Positions 1 through 6,379 of a stretch of DNA of 12,823 bases are shown here, one piece after another. The stretch spans positions 1-12,823 of the forward strand of contig SKWF01000014.1 in the NCBI GenBank assembly GCA_007129085.1, read 5' to 3'. Origin of the DNA: Balneolaceae bacterium. GTDB lineage: Bacteria > Bacteroidota > Rhodothermia > Balneolales > Balneolaceae. Each line of letters opens with the position of its first letter. The first letter of the stretch is position 1. The notes below the pieces were generated by a model. It did no database searches and was not told where the DNA came from. It saw nothing but the letters and a program-made list of their open reading frames with translations. Made by a program: the position numbers and the translations under genes.

Positions 1-375
1 ATTATCGAAACGCTTAAGGGTTTTGCCGGCAAACAGACTCCGTTCAAAATACACCTCAACGGGTTTGATTCATTTCCACCGCGCGTACTGTTTATAAAGA
101 TCGTAAATCATCAACCCATAAGAGAGTTAAGCCAAAAGCTGAATAGTACTCTAATTGATTCGAAGTTGGTTTCTGAGAATCGAGTGAATAATGACCTCCA
201 CCCGCATATGACCATAGCCACTCGCGACCTGGAGGAACAAGATTATCATAAAGCGTGGGATGAGTTTCAGGATAGAGAGTATAAAAATTCATTTACAGCA
301 AAAAGTCTGTTTCTACTGAAACACAACGGGAAATACTGGGATATTTTTCGGGAGTTTGAGTTTTCGGAAGCGTGA
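1..375 (+). CDS. 2'-5' RNA ligase / 2H phosphoesterase family protein (5' end outside window)
   Basis: The frame is open from base 1 to a TGA at 373-375, giving the last 124 residues of a protein that starts before the window. About residues 74-80 of the visible part read HPHMTIA. This fits the second H-x-[ST]-x motif of the 2H phosphoesterase superfamily (LigT / 2'-5' RNA ligase-like), whose two histidine motifs form the active site; the first motif would lie upstream. A stretch reading PPRVLFIKI and the ending FTAKSLFLLKHNGKYW also resemble this family. Members act on 2',3'-cyclic or 2'-5' phosphodiester bonds in RNA, but the substrate of this one cannot be told. The gene converges on the tRNA-Ser gene with an intrinsic terminator between them. 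An internal ATG at 166 is not the true start, because the frame and the family similarity continue upstream of it. Confidence 0.8.
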   Translation: MIETLKGFAGKQTPFKIHLNGFDSFPPRVLFIKIVNHQPIRELSQKLNSTLIDSKLVSENRVNNDLHPHMTIATRDLEEQDYHKAWDEFQDREYKNSFTAKSLFLLKHNGKYWDIFREFEFSEA

Positions 376-397
376 AAACCAATAATATTTAGCGCAT

Positions 398-432
398 AAA
401 AAAAGGGCTCCTACTGTGTGTAGAAGCCCTTT
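398..432 (-). terminator. Intrinsic terminator of the tRNA-Ser transcript
   Basis: An 8-bp stem (402-409 with 425-432, AAAGGGCT/AGCCCTTT) is extended by an inner CTAC/GTAG pairing (411-414 with 420-423). Read on the minus strand it is followed by seven T residues (complement of 398-404), about 6 nt after the 3' end of the tRNA. On the plus strand only three T residues follow the stem, so it is mainly a minus-strand terminator. It may still help stop the convergent 2H phosphoesterase transcript. Confidence 0.85.
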
Positions 433-437
433 AAGAG

Positions 438-526
438 CGGAGAGAGAGGGATTCGAACCCTCGATACCCCGTTGGGGGTATACTCCCTTAGCAGGGGAGC
501 GCTTTCGACCACTCAGCCATCTCTCC
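438..526 (-). tRNA. tRNA-Ser (anticodon GCU)
   Basis: This is an 89-nt class II tRNA. The acceptor stem GGAGAGA/TCTCTCC pairs fully and the discriminator base is G at 438. The anticodon stem CTCCC/GGGAG holds the loop CTGCTAA with anticodon GCT (complement of 490-492), which reads AGC/AGU serine codons. The long variable arm has a 7-bp stem (ATACCCC/GGGGTAT), as expected for tRNA-Ser. The T arm is GAGGG-TTCGAAT-CCCTC. CCA is not encoded, so it must be added after transcription. Confidence 0.97.
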
Positions 527-565
527 AAGTGTGAAATTTCAAAAAAGTCGCTTTTTGAACAGCAT

Positions 566-597
566 CAAATATAGGAACCTTTCTACCCCCTATGCAA
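566..597 (-). promoter_or_regulatory. Candidate Bacteroidota-type promoter for tRNA-Ser
   Basis: On the minus strand a TATATTTG (566-573) fits the Bacteroidota -7 consensus TAnnTTTG exactly. A TTG (595-597) lies 21 nt upstream as the -33 element. The predicted start, near 559, would give a leader of roughly 30 nt before the tRNA 5' end at 526. An A/T hairpin (542-547 with 551-556, AAAAAG/CTTTTT) falls inside that leader. The call rests on motif match and position only. Confidence 0.5.
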
Positions 598-662
598 CCA
601 AGATTTCGAAAATTCTCAACGACTACCGAAATCTCTAACTCGAAACAAACTTAACTAAGAGG

Positions 663-1217
663 TTACTCCTCGAGTATATAAATCTGACCTAAGTTTCTAC
701 CCTCTTGAGCATAATCGAGCCCATATCCCAGCACAAAAAGATCCGGAATTTTAAATCCGGTATAGCGAATTTTCACATCGTGCTTGGTTGCATCCTGCTT
801 GTGTAGAAGAGTTGCAATAGAGAGCGATGCCGGCTCCAATCGGGATAGTTTTGAGTAGAGATAATTCATGGAAAGACCGGTATCAACTATATCTTCAATC
901 AAAATTACATGCCGGCCTTTTATATCTGCATCAATATTTTTCAAATCATGAACTTCACCCGATGATACTTTCTCATCACCATAGCTGCTCAGTTTCAAAA
1001 AATCTACCTCGCAAGGGATATTCACATATCGCATAATATCAGCCAAAAAGATATAGGCTCCATTAAGCACACCAATAAATATCGGTTTTTTATCACTGTA
1101 ATCCTGGCTGATTTGCTGGCCAAGTTGTTTTAGCCGCTGCTGAATCTCTTCCTGTGTAAGGTAAACACGAAACTGTTCACCATTAATATTCACTTTCTCG
1201 GGTAAGTACTGATCCAT
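663..1217 (-). CDS. hpt: Hypoxanthine phosphoribosyltransferase
   Basis: This 184-residue cytoplasmic purine-salvage enzyme transfers ribose-5-phosphate from PRPP to hypoxanthine (and usually guanine), making IMP/GMP. Visible marks are the PRPP-binding motif VILIEDIVDTGLS (residues 104-116, with E108-D109), the early VLNGAYIFLADI segment (50-61) and the SSYG flexible-loop motif (77-80). The purine-binding FKIPDLFVLGYGLDY region (155-169) precedes an EGRNL that resembles the family's usual YRNL. The length is normal for a bacterial HPRT. It starts 6 nt after the tilS stop and is the last gene of the CBM48-birA-tilS-hpt run. No clear Shine-Dalgarno is seen, consistent with translation linked to tilS. 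The tilS-hpt neighbourhood is common in bacteria and supports both calls. Confidence 0.96.
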   Translation of the reverse strand: MDQYLPEKVNINGEQFRVYLTQEEIQQRLKQLGQQISQDYSDKKPIFIGVLNGAYIFLADIMRYVNIPCEVDFLKLSSYGDEKVSSGEVHDLKNIDADIKGRHVILIEDIVDTGLSMNYLYSKLSRLEPASLSIATLLHKQDATKHDVKIRYTGFKIPDLFVLGYGLDYAQEGRNLGQIYILEE

Positions 1218-1223
1218 TAGAGT

Positions 1224-2594
1224 TTAATTTTCAATCCTAACTATTTCTTTTGTTCGGGAGGTGCATTTAACAAGCTCAGAAATCACACCGGTTTGACCGT
1301 TTTTAGTCATGTGCGGGAATATAACGGCACAGATGGTTCCATCAAAAGATTCGATTACTTTCGCCCGCTTTTTTTCGACGGATGATATCTTTTTGTTAGT
1401 AAGCAGTTTGGCTACCGTTTGTTTCCCATCCAATCCTAACGGCCTGATGGTATCCCCCTCGCTCCAATTACGAATTTTCAGCGGCCATTCAATTTTTTCA
1501 ACATCCAATAAAAGGTTTTTCGTATCAAGTGTACCATCCCATGTTGCAGTTGAGACCGTAATATCACCGATTTTTTGGGCTTCTTTGAGCTCTCCTCTAC
1601 CTACTACAGCTTGCTGATTCAGATCTTCGCTCTTTTTTACAAGCACAAACCGATCCCGGTCGCGAACAAGTTGAATATTGTTTGTGATTGACAATCCACT
1701 TCCGGTCTGTACTGTTTTAAGACTCTTTACCTCCTCTAAAAATCCTGTTGAGTGCGCAACATACGGCAGCTCTTCCTTTAAAAATTGAAGAAGTAAGACC
1801 GGCCACAATTTTTGATCTACACGAAGAAGTTCATCCCGCTTTAGCCCTCCGGCTTCACTTTTCATTCTTTTCAGAAGCTCATTTGCCAGCCCCTCAAAAT
1901 CTTTCACTCTGTCCGGTAGAGCCAAAATATTTTTTTGCCAGCCGGGGAAGAATTCATCCATTCTCTGTTTTAATTCACGTCTTAAAAAATTCCGGGCATA
2001 GTCTGATGAAAAATTACTTTCATCTTCACGAAATGGAACATGCTGCTCTTTGGCAAACTCCCTGATCTCCTCTTTACGAACCCCAAGTAATGGACGAAAA
2101 AGATCACCATCAACAACGGCCATCCCCTGCCAGGATATCGGCCCGCTGCCACGCAATATTTTTTGAAAAATGGTCTCCACCTGGTCGTCTTGATGGTGAG
2201 CTGTAGCGATAAAATCGGCATTCAGTTCTCTCTTCAAATCTCTGAAAACCCGGTATCGACGCTCCCGGGCCCATGCCTGAAAATTTCGGCCCTTGGCTTC
2301 ATCCGCATCAAGCCGAACCGACACACAATCAATCCCCCACATCGAACAGACCTCCTCTACCAATTGCTGTTCCTTATCGGAGTTCTCTCCCCTCACACCG
2401 TAATTGCAATGCACAACCGTAGTTTTCAAGTCATGACGGTGCAACAGATAGAGAAGTGACATAGAATCTACACCCCCGCTTACGCCACATATTACGTGGG
2501 GTGCGGGTGATTCCGGAAGCGCGTTAATCTGCTCGCGAAACCGGCGTACGATCGGTAATGATTCGAATTTGTTCATGTGAAAAGGTATTGACAT
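1224..2594 (-). CDS. tilS: tRNA(Ile)-lysidine synthetase
   Basis: TilS uses ATP and lysine to convert the wobble C34 of tRNA-Ile(CAU) to lysidine, so that the tRNA reads AUA and is charged with isoleucine; it is normally essential. The N-terminal PP-loop motif SGGVDS lies at residues 39-44 of the 456-residue form. It is followed by ATAHHQDDQVET and FQKILRGSG, and by FREDESNFSSDYARNFLRREL, which fits the family's NxxxxxxRNxxR region. The C-terminal tRNA-binding domain includes IRNWSEGDTIRPLG and a TVAKLLTNKKIS stretch. Three in-frame ATGs compete as the start: 2606, 2594 and 2576. I chose 2594 because an AGGAG lies 4 nt upstream, the only good ribosome-binding site near any of them. All three lie inside birA, so the genes overlap out of frame by 53-83 nt. 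Confidence 0.95.
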   Translation of the reverse strand: MSIPFHMNKFESLPIVRRFREQINALPESPAPHVICGVSGGVDSMSLLYLLHRHDLKTTVVHCNYGVRGENSDKEQQLVEEVCSMWGIDCVSVRLDADEAKGRNFQAWARERRYRVFRDLKRELNADFIATAHHQDDQVETIFQKILRGSGPISWQGMAVVDGDLFRPLLGVRKEEIREFAKEQHVPFREDESNFSSDYARNFLRRELKQRMDEFFPGWQKNILALPDRVKDFEGLANELLKRMKSEAGGLKRDELLRVDQKLWPVLLLQFLKEELPYVAHSTGFLEEVKSLKTVQTGSGLSITNNIQLVRDRDRFVLVKKSEDLNQQAVVGRGELKEAQKIGDITVSTATWDGTLDTKNLLLDVEKIEWPLKIRNWSEGDTIRPLGLDGKQTVAKLLTNKKISSVEKKRAKVIESFDGTICAVIFPHMTKNGQTGVISELVKCTSRTKEIVRIEN

Positions 2595-3336
2595 CCAACT
2601 CCTCATTCAACACCAGGCATTGGCCTTTGTTATTAATTCCCAAAAACTTGTAGGATTTCTCCTTTACCTCACCATCAATTTGAAGCTTTATCCACTTTCC
2701 AAAACCAATAATTTGCCGGTTTATCTCTTGATGAAGCGTTTCATCCTGCTTGTGCCATCGGGTATAAAGCTGCTCTACGTGTGTTAAAATATCAGCTAAC
2801 AGCTTTTCTCTGCTGATTTTTTTTGAGAGCAACGCCACCGATGTCGCCACTTGATCAACCTGTGGAGAGAAAACTGTTTGATTTACATTTAACCCAATTC
2901 CAATCATCACTCTTTCCGGTATTTTTCCGTAAAACATGCACTCGGTTAGAATGCCACCGATTTTTTTATCAGCAGCGATAATATCGTTGGGCCACTTTAA
3001 CTTAATCGGCATATCAAGATAAGGCTCAAGAGCTTTTTGAATGGCATACGCACACATCAGGGTGAGGAGTGTAATCCTGTCGGCGGACGAGGGCCTAAAA
3101 CCGAGTGTAAATGTTAGATTGGCTGAAGGTTCTGTCTCCCACTTTTTATCGTACTGCCCTCTGCCCTCGGTTTGATGTTCTGCAATGGCCAACACTCCGT
3201 GGCAAAATTGTTTGGCCGGAATTCTTTTCAGATATGTGTTTGTCGATGGAAGTGATTCTTCATACAGAACTTCAGAACCCAGCCAGCCGGTCTGCAGCCG
3301 ATTCTGAAACTCATGTATGTCGAATGTTTTATTCAT
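2524..3336 (-). CDS. birA: Biotin--[acetyl-CoA carboxylase] ligase, short form without DNA-binding domain
   Basis: This 270-residue ligase activates biotin as biotinyl-AMP and attaches it to the biotin carboxyl carrier protein of acyl-CoA carboxylases. Visible motifs are STNTY (31-35), the adenylate-binding loop EGRGQ (57-61; the family usually has GRGRxGR), KWPND (114-118), KIGGIL (125-130) and GIGLNVNQ (146-153). A small C-terminal domain follows from about residue 210. The catalytic domain begins almost at residue 1, so the N-terminal winged helix of E. coli BirA is absent; it should not act as a biotin-operon repressor. The gene starts 4 nt after the CBM48 gene, and its last 50-80 nt also encode the start of tilS in another frame. 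The upstream Shine-Dalgarno (AGG, 3 nt from ATG) is weak. Confidence 0.94.
   Translation of the reverse strand: MNKTFDIHEFQNRLQTGWLGSEVLYEESLPSTNTYLKRIPAKQFCHGVLAIAEHQTEGRGQYDKKWETEPSANLTFTLGFRPSSADRITLLTLMCAYAIQKALEPYLDMPIKLKWPNDIIAADKKIGGILTECMFYGKIPERVMIGIGLNVNQTVFSPQVDQVATSVALLSKKISREKLLADILTHVEQLYTRWHKQDETLHQEINRQIIGFGKWIKLQIDGEVKEKSYKFLGINNKGQCLVLNEELDVNTFSHEQIRIITDRTPVSRAD
2595..2606 (-). promoter_or_regulatory. Ribosome-binding site deciding the tilS start
   Basis: On the minus strand AGGAG (2599-2603) sits 4 nt before the ATG at 2594 and 22 nt before the ATG at 2576. It overlaps the ATG at 2606. Strong Shine-Dalgarno sequences are rare in this window, so this one favours 2594. It could be accidental, since it also lies within the coding sequence of birA. 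Confidence 0.4.
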
Positions 3337-3340
3337 AAAC

Positions 3341-3640
3341 CTATTTTCCCACTTTTAACAAAGAATCTTCCGTACCAAATTCATTGGTAGTATATCCATC
3401 AGCGGCGTCATCGTTTTCCCAATGTTCGCCATCCAGAATATACTTAAACCGATATGTACTGTTTGGTTTCACACGAATAAGCGTTTCCCACCGCCCATTT
3501 TTTCTTACAAGCTTATCGGTCTCCGTGTTCCAATCATTAAAATCTCCTGCGATAGCCACTTCATTTTCAGCCCACTCACCGGGAATAGAAAATGTTACTC
3601 TACAGATTGTTCGTTTTGGTGTAAATTTCTTTTGCAACAT
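3341..3640 (-). CDS. Stand-alone CBM48 / AMPK-type glycogen-binding domain protein
   Basis: This 99-residue protein is little more than one carbohydrate-binding module of the CBM48 / isoamylase-N / AMPK-beta type. After a short basic start (MLQKKFTPKR) it shows VAIAGDFNDWN (28-38), the hallmark GxFNxW turn. W51 and YRFKYILDG-EHWENDD (63-78) match the aromatic and acidic positions that bind alpha-glucan chains in the family. No catalytic domain, signal peptide or membrane segment is present, so it is probably a cytoplasmic glycogen-binding or adaptor protein. It heads the run birA-tilS-hpt, with only 4 nt before birA, and lies downstream of a gap with a LacI/CcpA-like site and the PTS genes. 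The domain is recognised well; the physiological role is unknown. Confidence 0.88.
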   Translation of the reverse strand: MLQKKFTPKRTICRVTFSIPGEWAENEVAIAGDFNDWNTETDKLVRKNGRWETLIRVKPNSTYRFKYILDGEHWENDDAADGYTTNEFGTEDSLLKVGK

Positions 3641-3752
3641 ACTGTTACTTATTTGTGTTTTTTGATGAATATAAAATTACACAAAAATGGTATGATCGCG
3701 AATAATCAAGATGTAATTATTAACTCTATACGCGTCTCTAAATACTATTTTT

Positions 3753-3770
3753 TAAGCGTCATTTCGCTTA
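3753..3770. repeat. Inverted repeat TAAGCG-N6-CGCTTA
   Basis: Two perfect 6-bp arms (3753-3758 and 3765-3770) are separated by 6 nt. The T run lies on the wrong side of the stem (3747-3753) for a plus-strand terminator, and on the minus strand the stem is followed by A residues. It therefore does not look like an intrinsic terminator and may be a protein-binding or mRNA-structure element. Confidence 0.4.
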
Positions 3771-3790
3771 TAGTTAAACTTATTAACGCA

Positions 3791-3804
3791 TGGAAACGTT
3801 TTCC
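3791..3804. promoter_or_regulatory. LacI-family / cre-like operator candidate
   Basis: TGGAAACGTTTTCC matches 12 of 14 positions of the Gram-positive catabolite-responsive element consensus (TGWAARCGYTWNCW). It has the central CpG typical of LacI-family operators, with arms GGAAA and TTTCC. It lies 28 nt after the ptsI stop codon and about 150 nt before the CBM48 start codon. No LacI-type regulator is encoded in the window, so the binding protein is unknown. A chance match remains possible. Confidence 0.4.
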
Positions 3805-3831
3805 TGTTCCCCGAGATTAGCTAAACTTCAA

Positions 3832-5586
3832 TTATCTGTTTAAAGATTCTGTTTTTTCATGCAGCCACTCTTTCAGCAGCTCATCTGCTTTTTTTACATG
3901 CGTGGAACCTAATACATGCTCTGCCAACTTCTGCATCTCCCTCAAAGAGCTTCGACAAAGCACAGATTTAACACTCGGAATGGAATTTGTAGTCATGCTA
4001 ATTTCATTAATTCCCATGCCCAAAAAGCATGCGGCCAATTCCGGCCGAGCCGCCATTTCACCGCAAACCGATACCGGAATTCCCTGTGTGTCTGCACCTT
4101 CTTTCACCATTTTAATTAAGCGCCAAACAGCCGGGTGTGTAGATGTATAAAGGCCGGAAATATGCTCATTCCCACGGTCTACCGCTAAAGTATATTGCGT
4201 CAAATCATTGGTGCCGATACTGAAAAAATCAACAATTTCTGCAGCTTCAGAAGCCATTAAGGCAATTCCGGGTACCTCAATCATAATCCCGATCGGCAAA
4301 TCATCATCAAAAGAGATCCCCTTTTCTTTAAGTGTCTGTTTTACATTTTCTACGGTTTGATGAACACTTTCAATCTCCTCAATGCGCGAAACCATGGGAA
4401 CCATCAGTTTCAACTGTCCGGGAAATTCGCCCGAAATTCGTAAAATTGCCTCTATCTGATGATGTAGCATTTCAGGTTTATCCAGCAACATACGAATGCC
4501 ACGCCAGCCAAGAAACGGGTTCGATTCATTGCCATGATCCTCAAGTAACTTATCTCCTCCGGCATCAAAAAGCCGAATTGTAACCGATTCACCGTCCGCC
4601 TTTTCTACAACTGTTCTGTAGAATTTCATCTGCGCTTCAACATCAAAATTAGTTGATTGAAACAGGCACGATTCGGTTCGCAAAAGCCCAATGCCCTTGG
4701 CACCATGCGTTTTTAATCGCGCAAGTTCATTCTCAAACTCTATGTTTGCGCGGATAGTAAATGAAGAGCCACAATTGGTTTCAGCCGGTTTCTCGGCCCA
4801 CTCTAATACCTTGCTCTTTTTTTCTTTATGGAGTTGTTGGCGCTCAATAAAATTCTCTCTTTTCTCCTCACTGGGATGAATAAAAATTTCACCGGAATCT
4901 CCATCAAGTAAAACAGGAGCTTTCTGCTGTACTTTTACCCGTTGCCAGTCTACTCCCACAACACACGGCAGATCGAGTGACTGAGCAAGAATTACCGCAT
5001 GCGAGGTCAAACCCCCTTTATGCATAACAATCCCCGAAATGTCCATACTGCTCAGTTTAATCAGATCCGTAGCGGAAATTTCATCGGCAAACACAATCGA
5101 GCTTTTCTCAACCAACATATCATAATTACGAGATTGCAAGGTTTGCATCAGCTCATCACGTATAGAAACAATATCTACCATACGCTCTTTGGCCCATTCT
5201 GCATTCGTGCCGTCAAGCAGTTCTATATACTTATTAAACGATTCAAAAATAGCGTAAGATGGCCCAAAATATTTTTCTATTATCTTACTGCGAATCTCCT
5301 CCATCAGCTGTGGATCCTTCAATACCTCAATCTGGGCATCTAAAATCTGATTAATTTCATCACCCTCAGAACCCGATTTCAGCTTCTCAAACCCATCAAG
5401 CACATCACCTACAGCTTTTTGTACTCGGTCGAGTTCCGATTCCGCCTTACTTTTATCGATTTTTTCGGGTTTTACAGATGCTTTTGATTCGGGCATAATC
5501 CAGGCCGGCCCCATCCCAATACCACCCGAGGCCGGGTTGCCTGTCAATCGCACCGTTTTCTCGGTCTCTTTGATGGATTTGTTCAT
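3832..5586 (-). CDS. ptsI: Phosphoenolpyruvate--protein phosphotransferase (PTS Enzyme I)
   Basis: Enzyme I autophosphorylates from PEP and passes the phosphate to HPr, starting the PTS relay in the cytoplasm. At 584 residues it is full length. An N-terminal phospho-histidine domain carries GGLTSHAVILAQ with H196 as the acceptor. The C-terminal PEP-binding TIM barrel shows LLRTE (301-305), FDAGGDK (340-346), LGWRGIR (359-365), VPMVSRIEE (396-404), GIMIEVPG (433-440) and SIGTNDLTQYTLAVDR (456-471). The catalytic C508 lies in SVCGEMA. Its ATG overlaps the stop codon of ptsH by 4 nt, so the two are translationally coupled. No EIIA, EIIB or EIIC gene is present in the window. The relay may serve a distant EII or only regulatory targets. 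Confidence 0.96.
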   Translation of the reverse strand: MNKSIKETEKTVRLTGNPASGGIGMGPAWIMPESKASVKPEKIDKSKAESELDRVQKAVGDVLDGFEKLKSGSEGDEINQILDAQIEVLKDPQLMEEIRSKIIEKYFGPSYAIFESFNKYIELLDGTNAEWAKERMVDIVSIRDELMQTLQSRNYDMLVEKSSIVFADEISATDLIKLSSMDISGIVMHKGGLTSHAVILAQSLDLPCVVGVDWQRVKVQQKAPVLLDGDSGEIFIHPSEEKRENFIERQQLHKEKKSKVLEWAEKPAETNCGSSFTIRANIEFENELARLKTHGAKGIGLLRTESCLFQSTNFDVEAQMKFYRTVVEKADGESVTIRLFDAGGDKLLEDHGNESNPFLGWRGIRMLLDKPEMLHHQIEAILRISGEFPGQLKLMVPMVSRIEEIESVHQTVENVKQTLKEKGISFDDDLPIGIMIEVPGIALMASEAAEIVDFFSIGTNDLTQYTLAVDRGNEHISGLYTSTHPAVWRLIKMVKEGADTQGIPVSVCGEMAARPELAACFLGMGINEISMTTNSIPSVKSVLCRSSLREMQKLAEHVLGSTHVKKADELLKEWLHEKTESLNR

Positions 5587-5849
5587 GATGTCTTAAATTT
5601 ATTATCAATCAGATTACTGATCGCCTCTAAGGCTTCTTCCTCATCCGGTCCATCCACAATCAGCGTCATTTCTGCTCCTTCCTCAGCCGCCAGGGTCATT
5701 ATTCCCAAAATGCTTTTCCCATTTATGCGGTACCCGTACATCTCAATAAAAAATTCCGATTCAAATGAAGATGCCAACTTTACCAATTCCGAAGAAGGAC
5801 GTGCATGGAGCCCCGCCTCATTTAAAATTTTCACATCTCTGGTAACCAT
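5583..5849 (-). CDS. ptsH: Phosphocarrier protein HPr
   Basis: This 88-residue phosphocarrier of the PTS takes phosphate from Enzyme I on H15 (NEAGLHARPSS, residues 10-20) and hands it to EIIA domains or regulators. S46 lies in NGKSILGIM (43-51), the position phosphorylated by HPr kinase/phosphorylase in Firmicutes and some Gram-negatives, and the surrounding motif is intact. Both sites fall at the canonical residue numbers. The gene is first in the pair and overlaps ptsI by 4 nt. An upstream AGGA with 8-nt spacing supports the start at 5849. HPr kinase is not in this window, so regulatory phosphorylation at S46 is inferred. Confidence 0.96.
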   Translation of the reverse strand: MVTRDVKILNEAGLHARPSSELVKLASSFESEFFIEMYGYRINGKSILGIMTLAAEEGAEMTLIVDGPDEEEALEAISNLIDNKFKTS

Positions 5850-5857
5850 TCTAAAAT

Positions 5858-5861
5858 TCCT
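5858..5861 (-). promoter_or_regulatory. Shine-Dalgarno of ptsH
   Basis: AGGA on the minus strand is spaced 8 nt from the ATG at 5849 and fixes the HPr start. It is one of the few recognisable ribosome-binding sites in the window. Confidence 0.6.
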
Positions 5862-5952
5862 GAATCGAGATTATCTGTTTATTAGTTTTTTTCGAAAGCA
5901 CATTAAAATACAGAATTTTCGAACCAATTCAGGCTCTGCAAGATAAGATCTG

Positions 5953-6279
5953 TCAAAAAATAACGTGTAATAAGCTGTTAAGTACCGATATAAAAAGTCC
6001 GAAAAGTAAGGCCCACCAAAAATTCTTTATTGTAAAACCCTCAACCAATTTGTCAATAACCATTAATATCCACGCATTTAGTACCAGAATAAAAAGTCCG
6101 AGAGTCAAAATTGTGATGGGAAAGGTAAGAAACAGAAGTATCGGTTTGATGAACGTGTTAATTAACCCAAGGAGCAGAGCAACACCTAACGCCGTAAAAT
6201 AGCTTTTTAACGTAATCCCCCGAAGCAACTCTGCACCCAAAAATATGACAACACTATTTATAACAAGAAACTTTATCAT
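5953..6279 (-). CDS. Phage holin family (4 TMS) small membrane protein
   Basis: This 108-residue, strongly hydrophobic protein has about four membrane segments (near residues 3-20, 28-46, 52-75 and 84-106). It shows the pattern of the Phage_holin_4_2 / YvlD family, with NTFIKPILLFLTFPITILTLGLF in the middle and a GFTIKNFWWA stretch before the last helix. Despite the family name these are common chromosomal inner-membrane proteins with no proven lysis role. No other phage genes are nearby. A GAGG 6-7 nt before the ATG supports the start at 6279. The gene lies 103 nt upstream of ptsH on the same strand and is divergent from the acetyltransferase gene, so it may share a transcript with ptsHI. 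Its function is unknown. Confidence 0.85.
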   Translation of the reverse strand: MIKFLVINSVVIFLGAELLRGITLKSYFTALGVALLLGLINTFIKPILLFLTFPITILTLGLFILVLNAWILMVIDKLVEGFTIKNFWWALLFGLFISVLNSLLHVIF

Positions 6280-6379
6280 AAGACGCCTCTATTATTTTAT
6301 CTTAAAAACATTCCATTACCAAGGTTGCTGTACTGTTTACAATCCTACGTAGCCATCAATAAAAAGTTTTTGCCAAAAA
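6280..6379. promoter_or_regulatory. Divergent intergenic region with candidate promoters
   Basis: For the minus-strand membrane-protein gene, TTGGTA (6317-6322) and TAAAAT (6294-6299) are spaced by 17 nt, a fair sigma-70-like pair. It would start transcription almost at the ribosome-binding site, which weakens it. For the plus-strand acetyltransferase, TTACCA (6316-6321) and TACAAT (6338-6343) are spaced by 16 nt, overlapping the other -35. Both are motif matches only, and the acetyltransferase has no visible Shine-Dalgarno. Confidence 0.25.

Larger units (their letters stand above)
3641..3831. other. Regulatory gap between ptsI and the CBM48 operon
   Basis: This 191-nt AT-rich gap contains no credible gene. 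It holds the 5' region of the CBM48-birA-tilS-hpt run on the minus strand, a palindrome at 3791-3804 and an inverted repeat at 3753-3770. No clear T-tailed terminator follows ptsI, so read-through into the CBM48 operon is possible. I found no convincing -35/-10 or TAnnTTTG pair for the operon, only partial matches. Confidence 0.5.

Noticed and set aside
313..528. 71-codon minus-strand open frame over the tRNA-Ser gene
   Set aside because: It is the chance translation of the tRNA and its terminator plus antisense of the 2H phosphoesterase end.
3753..3770. Intrinsic terminator of ptsI
   Set aside because: The stem is followed by A residues on the minus strand, with no T tract in the direction of ptsI transcription.
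3422..3820. 132-codon plus-strand open frame across the CBM48 gene and the following gap
   Set aside because: It is antisense to a well-supported CBM48 domain, has no family resemblance, and extends over AT-rich regulatory DNA; it is most likely a chance frame.
5953..6279. Phage or prophage signal from the 'holin' family gene
   Set aside because: No integrase, endolysin, capsid, tail or att-like repeat is present, and this family is common on chromosomes without phage context.
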